Assembly (NCBI RefSeq): GCF_900142255.1
Contig: NZ_FRAF01000005.1
Coordinates: forward strand, 1 to 64,000
Origin: Alicyclobacillus tolerans
GTDB taxonomy: Bacteria; Bacillota; Bacilli; Alicyclobacillales; Alicyclobacillaceae
DNA: 64,000 bases
Direction of reading: 5' to 3'
Positions 58,933-64,000 of this stretch are shown piece by piece (the first letter of the stretch is position 1; the number at the start of each line of letters is the position of its first letter). The notes beneath the pieces are model-generated. The model was not told where the DNA came from. It did not search any database and worked only from the letters and a program-made list of their open reading frames with translations. Position numbers and translations under genes: made by a program.

Positions 58933-60696
58933 TTGAAATGGCGGACAAGATTTTGGGCAGGATTGTTTTTGACCGGAGTGTTATATACTTTCACATTTTT
59001 ACAAACGAATCATAACCATTTGTTGATTCTGTTATTTTTGTTTGTGTTGGCGCAGGTTTTCATTTTATTTCCAGTTAAAATAGGCAGGCTAATCATTTTT
59101 CCAGGCACATTGGTGGCAAATTTATTAATCTTTCGCAGTGCACCGCTTTGGCTTAGTCTTGCTTTATTGGTGGGTACTCTGCTTTCTTCCAATTGGATTG
59201 TATCACGTGAACTATCTATTCGTATAAATTTTGCCCAATCTGTCAGGCGCTATTTTTCTTTTGCTCTAGGCTACCTGATTACAGATGGATTTATGAACCT
59301 TGCTGAGGGCTGGCCTCCATTGGCACTGGCGGTTTCATCAGTATTTCTGTTTGAATTTATTCAGTGGCTTATAGATACAAGACAAGTTGTGATTCGCAAT
59401 CCCAAAAAGTTCTTTTATGGTGGATGGCGATATGTTTTGTTGCGTCAATCCTATTGGCTCTGGCCGCTTCTGGCTGCCGTTATAGGACTTTGGCGCTCGT
59501 TAATCGTGGTAACCACCAATGATACAAATATTCGCAACGACCTGTTCTGGATTGCAATTCCTTATATCAGCTTCTCCATGCTGATTTATCATTTCAATGA
59601 ATTGCGCGAAAAGCAGCAGGAGCTCCATTTTCATTATCGGCTGGTTGCGGAGAATATCAATCGATACATCGTGTTTGTGGATAAATCGCAAATCATTCGA
59701 TATTGCTCTGGCAATTTAATTGAAAATTGCGGTGATTTTTGTGGGCAGTCGCTGGAAGCGGTTGCTTGGAAATTTCTTTCCGAAGATAACATGTCAAAAA
59801 TTGTGAAAGGTTATCAAAAGGCTCTGGAAACAGAAAAGTCACAACAGTTTACATTTCATGAGCATCGCGCGAATCATTTTATTGCGTTCGATCTCGATAT
59901 ATCTCCCGCCATGAATGAGCAGGAGCGTTTGCTTGGTGTGGTACTCGTGGTCAATAACGTGACAGAACGAGAGCAGTGGCGAGAGAAAGTGGCTAAGGCG
60001 GATCGGTTGGCAGTGGTCAGTCAAATGGCTGCGGGTGTCGCTCATGAAATTCGTAATCCAGTTACTTCAATTAAAGGATTTTTGCAACTTTCACGTGATT
60101 TATATAAAGATCATCCGAAATATTGGCAAATGATGTATAGCGAACTGACCAATATAGAACAGGTGATTAACGACTATTTGCAACTAGCGCATTCTCTTTC
60201 CGCATCGACTGCTATTTACTTCAATTTGCGCGAATGGTTGAACATATGGATGGAAGAAGTAAGGAGTAAAGCGCAGCAACAGAGTGTTTATGTGGATGAA
60301 CGAGTGATAGAAGAAGATGTGTGGATTTTAGGCCATCCGCACGCTTTGGGCAGAGCGTTTGCTTGTATTTGGCAAAATGCGCTTGAAGCTATGGGGCAGG
60401 GTGGGAGATTAACCATTTTACTTGAAATAAGAGAAAATAAAGTCGTTTGGCAAATTATTGACACTGGAGTTGGCATGTCCATAGAACGTGTTCGCCACCT
60501 AGGAGAACCTTTTTACGGCACTTCCGAGCGAGGGATAGGAATTGGTTTAATGATTGCCAATAAATTAGTATCTGAGCATCAAGGGGAGTTGGTTATTGAA
60601 AGTAAACCAGGTCACGGTACCCAAGTAACCATTCGATTGCCAAGATACACCTATCCTCTGCCCAAACCTCAGGATTCAAATGGCATCAATTCTTAG
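58933..60696 (+). CDS. Membrane-bound sensor histidine kinase with PAS domain
   Basis: About 587 residues. The first ~220 residues hold about seven hydrophobic segments (a multi-pass sensor region). A PAS domain follows (about 235-345), then HisKA with the phosphorylated His in MAAGVAHEIRNPVTSIKGFLQL and a HATPase domain. The latter has N-box IWQNALEAM, G1 IIDTGVGM and G2 GIGIGLMIANKLV. This resembles KinB-type sporulation or stress kinases. No response regulator gene is adjacent, so the partner is elsewhere. TTG 58933 has AAAAGGAAG nine bases upstream; GTG 58900 is the other option. Confidence 0.9.
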   Translation: MKWRTRFWAGLFLTGVLYTFTFLQTNHNHLLILLFLFVLAQVFILFPVKIGRLIIFPGTLVANLLIFRSAPLWLSLALLVGTLLSSNWIVSRELSIRINFAQSVRRYFSFALGYLITDGFMNLAEGWPPLALAVSSVFLFEFIQWLIDTRQVVIRNPKKFFYGGWRYVLLRQSYWLWPLLAAVIGLWRSLIVVTTNDTNIRNDLFWIAIPYISFSMLIYHFNELREKQQELHFHYRLVAENINRYIVFVDKSQIIRYCSGNLIENCGDFCGQSLEAVAWKFLSEDNMSKIVKGYQKALETEKSQQFTFHEHRANHFIAFDLDISPAMNEQERLLGVVLVVNNVTEREQWREKVAKADRLAVVSQMAAGVAHEIRNPVTSIKGFLQLSRDLYKDHPKYWQMMYSELTNIEQVINDYLQLAHSLSASTAIYFNLREWLNIWMEEVRSKAQQQSVYVDERVIEEDVWILGHPHALGRAFACIWQNALEAMGQGGRLTILLEIRENKVVWQIIDTGVGMSIERVRHLGEPFYGTSERGIGIGLMIANKLVSEHQGELVIESKPGHGTQVTIRLPRYTYPLPKPQDSNGINS

Positions 60697-60704
60697 ACTT
60701 TGAT

Positions 60705-61931
60705 TTAATGTGGCAAAGTAAGCGGGGTTGGAAATTCGCCGCTCTCTTTTAAACTTTCTATATCCACCAGCAGCAGAGAACGAAGTACAAGCTGGGCAGC
60801 GCCATGTACAACCGTCTCAGGTGAGGCAATGTGTACTTTGACACGGCGATTGAGGGAAACAGCGCGATTGGCGACTGTGCGTTCAATATCGGGCAAGATA
60901 TAGTTTCCTGCTAACACAATCGGTCCACCAATCATGGCAATTTGCGGATTCAATCCATTTAATACATTAGCAAGCCCAATGCCAATATGTTGACCAAGAG
61001 TTTGGAAGGCGCGAATATAGAGAGCATCGCCCGTATCAGCGCGTAGAACACACTCCTCAATAAAATGCGCACTCGGGAATGAGGGGAGATTATAAGCCCC
61101 AACCTCCTGAAGGTAACGAAGAAGTGCCCGTTCGGAAGCGTATTGTTCCCAACATCCATATGAGCCGCAAGAACATTTCAGCCCCATTGCAGCAATGGTT
61201 GTGTGTCCAAATTCTCCTGCAATTCCATCGTATCCATGAATCAGATTGCCATTGGTGATAATACCCACACCTGTTCCCATGCCTACGTTGACAAAGACCA
61301 GATGGTTCAGATGGCAGGTTTGTTGTACAGCTAATGCGCCACAATTCGCGTCGTTGTCAATAAAAATAGGGATTTTTAGATTTGCGCGCAAGCTTTCTAA
61401 GAAGTTCCACTCATGAATTTCAAGGTTCGGCAAATAATGCAGATATCCGGTTTGTGAATTGACCATGCCAGGGATGGCCACACCTGCTCCAATGACGCCG
61501 TATTTACTCGTTGGTGCTTTAGAAATCACCTTTTTTGAAGCAGCAATAAGACTCTGCAACAGTGCTTCCTGAACACTCATTCCATCAGACAGATAGATGG
61601 GTTCGTGATGTTGTTCTATGATTTTGCCGCTCAGGTTGCAGAGGGCAACAGTCACATGAGTAATCTGTACATCGATACCAATGCAGTAGCCGGCGTTTTC
61701 GTTCAGGGAGAGCAACATGGGTTTGCGGCCGCCGCGTGATTCACCATAACCAATCTCGATAACAAACTCTTCCGCAATGAGTTCGTCAACAATGGAAGAG
61801 ATGGTTGCTTTATTCATTTCAAGTAAATTGGCAATATCCACCCGAGAGATAGGGGCATTTTGGTAGATGGTTCGAAAGACAGCTGTTTTATTAAAACGTC
61901 GCATCATGGCGCTGTCGATGGAGGTGGTCAA
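60705..61931 (-). CDS. ROK-family transcriptional repressor
   Basis: 408 residues. An N-terminal winged helix (about 10-70, MNKATISSIVDELIAE-like recognition) and a C-terminal ROK sugar-kinase-like domain: CIGIDVQITHVTVALCN as the ATP-phosphate-1-like motif, FIDNDANCGAL, FVNVGMGTGVGII and the zinc motif with CSCGSYGCWEQYAS. NagC/XylR-type ROK proteins repress sugar genes and release DNA on binding a sugar. It is divergent from a sugar ABC importer at 62291, its likely target. TTG at 61931 has GGGAGTGAG upstream. Ends nine bases after the kinase gene, convergent. Confidence 0.93.
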   Translation of the reverse strand: MTTSIDSAMMRRFNKTAVFRTIYQNAPISRVDIANLLEMNKATISSIVDELIAEEFVIEIGYGESRGGRKPMLLSLNENAGYCIGIDVQITHVTVALCNLSGKIIEQHHEPIYLSDGMSVQEALLQSLIAASKKVISKAPTSKYGVIGAGVAIPGMVNSQTGYLHYLPNLEIHEWNFLESLRANLKIPIFIDNDANCGALAVQQTCHLNHLVFVNVGMGTGVGIITNGNLIHGYDGIAGEFGHTTIAAMGLKCSCGSYGCWEQYASERALLRYLQEVGAYNLPSFPSAHFIEECVLRADTGDALYIRAFQTLGQHIGIGLANVLNGLNPQIAMIGGPIVLAGNYILPDIERTVANRAVSLNRRVKVHIASPETVVHGAAQLVLRSLLLVDIESLKESGEFPTPLTLPH

Positions 61932-61965
61932 GGTTTCTCACTCCCAACCTAAAATAGCGAAAAAA

Positions 61966-61989
61966 TTTTCGAAAACGAATTGAAATTTC
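61966..61989. promoter_or_regulatory. Tandem palindromes, candidate ROK operator
   Basis: TTTTCGAAAA (61966-61975) and GAAATTTC (61982-61989) are two perfect palindromes in tandem, close to the ROK start codon. They fit an autoregulatory operator. Other parts of the 360-base divergent region are AT-rich. Confidence 0.4.
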
Positions 61990-62167
61990 GTTGAAATAAG
62001 ATTGAAGATAGTTTATCATACAAACCAAGTTCAGAAAAAGAGGACGCTTTCATAAGATTGGAGACCTTTTTTACTCATCTTTACTTGAGATTTCGTTGAA
62101 TCGAGCAACCATGGTCCTATTTTTTCGCCCAATTTGACAACCAATGAAATCGAAAGAAAGTTTCTCC

Positions 62168-62181
62168 TGTAAGCGTTCTCC
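62168..62181 (+). promoter_or_regulatory. Candidate catabolite-response element
   Basis: TGTAAGCGTTCTCC matches 13 of the 14 positions of the CcpA cre consensus TGNAANCGNWNNCA (the last base differs). It lies about 110 bases upstream of the sugar-binding protein gene. This is a pattern match only. Confidence 0.4.
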
Positions 62182-62290
62182 AGGTCAATCTTTACTTTAA
62201 ATCTTTTCGTTCCATAAGGCGCGCGTTTCTGCTTGCTGATTCGATAGCATGCAGAATCGTGAATGAACACGCCAATAGGAGGGGTCATAC

Positions 62291-63616
62291 GTGAAAAAAT
62301 TTAGAAAAATAGGTGTCGCGGCAGTAGGAGTTTTGACATTGACTGCGCTCGTTTCTGGTTGTGGAACTGCCAATACGACGAATTCTACACCAAGCTCCAG
62401 TGCTCCGGTACCAACAGGAAATGCTGGAACAACTGGCAAATTGGAGATTTTCTCTTGGTGGACAGGTGTTGCATCATCTAAAGCGTTGAAAGCTTTGATT
62501 CATGTTTTTAATGAAAAATATCCTCACGTCCAAGTTATCAATGAAGCAGTGGCGGGTGGAGCAGGTTCAAATGCGCATGCCGTTTTGGCTAGCCGCATGA
62601 CAAACAACAATCCTCCAGGAACCTTCCAAGTGCACGCTGGTAATGGATCTTTGTATTCTTGGGTACAAGCTGGAGACTTGGATTCCTTAAACAACCTTTA
62701 CCAAAGTCAAGGATGGTTGAATAAGTATCCGAAATCATTACTCAATTTGATTACCTTTAATGGGAATATTTACGCTGTGCCTGTAGATATGCAGAGAGCC
62801 AATGTGCTTTGGTACAATCCGTCCATTTTCAAGAAATACAATCTGACACCGCCAACTACCTTTAGTCAGTTTTTCCAAGACGCTAAAGTATTAAAAGCGC
62901 ATGGTATTACTCCGCTCGCTTTGGCCAATCATGGAAACTGGGAAACGACGCTTCTCTTTAGCGACGTATTGTTAGGTACGGTTGGATATACGGATTACAA
63001 CAAATTATTGCATGGTCAAATGTCTTGGAACAGTCCTGGTGTTGTGCAGGCTGCGAATACCTTCACCAAAATGATGCAATATACCAATTCCGATGCTTCT
63101 GCCCTGCACTGGCAACAGGCTGATCAATTGGTGGCGAATGGTCAAGCGGCTATGAACGTAATGGGTGACTGGGCACAAGGTTACTTTAAGACCACGTTGA
63201 ACCTGACACCTGGCAAAGACTTTGGTTGGGCGCCGACACCTGGTACTCAAGGAGTGTTCTCAGTAGTTTCCGACGTCTTTGCTCTGCCTTCCAAACTCAG
63301 CGCTTCACAAAAAGCAGTGGCTCTGAATTTCTTGAAAGTCCTTGGATCGGCCGAGGGGCAAAAAGTGTTCAATCCATTGAAAGGTACTTTCTCGCCTCGT
63401 CTTGATGCAAATCCAAGTGATTACGATGCGTACTCTCAAGCGGCCATGAAGTCGTATCAAAAAGACCAGCTTACACTTTGTATTGGTCAGGGTGCTGTAA
63501 ACCCAGGCTTTACTACAGCCTTTGAGAATGCTATGGCCATTTTTGTTACAAACCACAATACCAAGCAGTTTATTCAATCTATTGAGAATGCGGCTCAAAC
63601 CAATCCTTTGAGCTAA
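62291..63616 (+). CDS. Sugar ABC importer substrate-binding lipoprotein
   Basis: 441 residues. Lipoprotein signal with lipobox LVSGC (cysteine about residue 24), then a Ser/Thr/Pro linker and a class I (extracellular solute-binding family 1) protein. Blocks include IFSWWTGVASSKALKALIHVFNEKYP, GNIYAVPVDMQRANVLWYNPSIFKKYNLTPPTTFSQF, NVMGDWAQGYF and GVFSVVSDVFALPS. The overall pattern resembles glucose- or mannose-type GtsA/GlcS binding proteins, but the sugar is inferred. GTG start with GGAGG upstream. A terminator-like hairpin and a permease gene follow, and a ROK repressor is divergent. Confidence 0.9.
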   Translation: MKKFRKIGVAAVGVLTLTALVSGCGTANTTNSTPSSSAPVPTGNAGTTGKLEIFSWWTGVASSKALKALIHVFNEKYPHVQVINEAVAGGAGSNAHAVLASRMTNNNPPGTFQVHAGNGSLYSWVQAGDLDSLNNLYQSQGWLNKYPKSLLNLITFNGNIYAVPVDMQRANVLWYNPSIFKKYNLTPPTTFSQFFQDAKVLKAHGITPLALANHGNWETTLLFSDVLLGTVGYTDYNKLLHGQMSWNSPGVVQAANTFTKMMQYTNSDASALHWQQADQLVANGQAAMNVMGDWAQGYFKTTLNLTPGKDFGWAPTPGTQGVFSVVSDVFALPSKLSASQKAVALNFLKVLGSAEGQKVFNPLKGTFSPRLDANPSDYDAYSQAAMKSYQKDQLTLCIGQGAVNPGFTTAFENAMAIFVTNHNTKQFIQSIENAAQTNPLS

Positions 63617-63640
63617 ACTGCTAGGATGCTAAAAAAGAAG

Positions 63641-63683
63641 AAGGCTGCCCCGTCTGTGCAAAAGCCAGGCGGGGAACCTTTTT
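63641..63683 (+). terminator. Intra-operon attenuating hairpin
   Basis: CCCCGTCTG pairs with CAGGCGGGG (one bulge), flanked by AAGG/CCTT, then TTTTT. It lies between the binding-protein and permease genes and may allow the binding protein to be made in excess. Confidence 0.7.
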
Positions 63684-63732
63684 GCAGCGGTATAGTCCGC
63701 TAAGAATATGTGAGATTGGCAGGTGAGAGCGC

Positions 63733-64000
63733 TTGAGTCAAGTGGTGGATGTGCAATTAGCCAAAACAGGACCTGAACGTCGGAGAAAACGGCTCTCGTC
63801 AGGGAAAATTTGGTCTATGATCACGTTGATTCCGTCCATGATTCTCTTACTCATTTTTGTGTATGGTTTTATTGGCTGGACGGGTTGGGTTTCAACAACC
63901 GCTTGGAACAGCATCATTCCCAATTTTCTTTCCGTAGGTTTAAAGAATTATCAGATAGTCTTTCAAACGTTTCGTTTTCAATCAGATATTCGGAATATGG
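63733..64000 (+). CDS. Sugar ABC importer permease, N-terminal part (cut by window end)
   Basis: The first 89 or so residues of a MalF/GtsB-type permease: an Arg/Lys-rich cytoplasmic start, then a first membrane helix (SMITLIPSMILLLIFVYGFIGWTGW) and the typical FLSVGLKNYQIVFQT loop. TTG at 63733 has AGGTGAGAGC about eight bases upstream. The gene runs off the window, so its end is not seen. It probably works with the binding protein at 62291, a second permease and an ATPase beyond the window. Confidence 0.85.
   Translation, partial: MSQVVDVQLAKTGPERRRKRLSSGKIWSMITLIPSMILLLIFVYGFIGWTGWVSTTAWNSIIPNFLSVGLKNYQIVFQTFRFQSDIRNM

Noticed and set aside
1-64000. tRNA, rRNA or CRISPR features
   Set aside because: No tRNA-like arms with GTTC-type loops, rRNA blocks or regularly spaced repeats noticed in reading both strands; a tRNAscan and CRISPR scan would confirm.

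Overview
The window looks like a chromosomal segment of a low-to-mid GC, Gram-positive-type (Bacillota) bacterium. Many genes have strong AGGAGG-type ribosome binding sites, often with TTG or GTG starts. There are sigma-A type promoters, M-box and c-di-GMP-I riboswitches, PASTA penicillin-binding proteins, lipoproteins and Bacillus-style YkuD transpeptidases. The repeated exported 'stalk' (copper-amine-oxidase-N-like) domains and the gene mix suggest an Alicyclobacillaceae-like organism; that assignment is inference. I saw no tRNA, rRNA, CRISPR array or complete insertion sequence.

Layout. 0-1.2 kb: remnant of an IS1380-type transposase. 1.2-5.2 kb: MacA/MacB-like efflux operon. 5.3-10 kb: proline dehydrogenase, a divergent PAS/AAA+/Fis regulator, an APC amino-acid permease with a structured leader, and a small monooxygenase. 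10-15.7 kb: lipoprotein, L,D-transpeptidase, glutathione peroxidase, stalk-domain protein, aldo/keto reductase and two small Cys-rich proteins. 15.8-24.7 kb: cell-wall region with two class B PBPs, a sulfite-oxidase-like enzyme, and a minus-strand run PBP2 > phosphodiester glycosidase > propeller-like protein > L,D-transpeptidase. 25-31.7 kb: flavodoxin-like protein, DnaJ-like membrane protein, a 961-residue wall hydrolase with four stalk repeats, and an unrecognised secreted protein. 31.9-39.4 kb: c-di-GMP region (EAL protein, GGDEF protein, and a c-di-GMP-I riboswitch with a terminator in front of an exported stalk protein), plus an O-antigen-ligase-like/TPR protein. 39.5-41.4 kb: PabB-PabC fusion. 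41.5-53.5 kb: surface glycan cluster (initiating sugar transferase, glycosyltransferases, RmlA, Wzm/Wzt ABC exporter, giant methyltransferase/glycosyltransferase, RmlBDC), whose centre is much more AT-rich than its ends. 53.6-58.6 kb: CorA-like-topology protein, transaldolase, then an M-box-controlled Nramp-type transporter with a Mg2+-type metal site and a small membrane protein. 58.9-64 kb: sensor kinase, ROK repressor, and the start of a sugar ABC importer operon.

How it fits together. The main theme is the envelope: peptidoglycan synthesis and cross-linking, wall-bound stalk proteins, and a rhamnose-containing polysaccharide made from dTDP-rhamnose and exported by an ABC transporter. c-di-GMP is made and probably degraded by neighbouring proteins and is read by an RNA switch governing one stalk protein. 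Mg2+ supply is apparently controlled by an M-box. The clearest new observations are (1) the c-di-GMP riboswitch with mutually exclusive hairpins, (2) an M-box leader plus overlapping upstream ORF ahead of an Nramp homologue carrying the residues expected of Mg2+ transporters, and (3) a sigma-54-activator-like regulator that has lost its sigma-54 contact motif.
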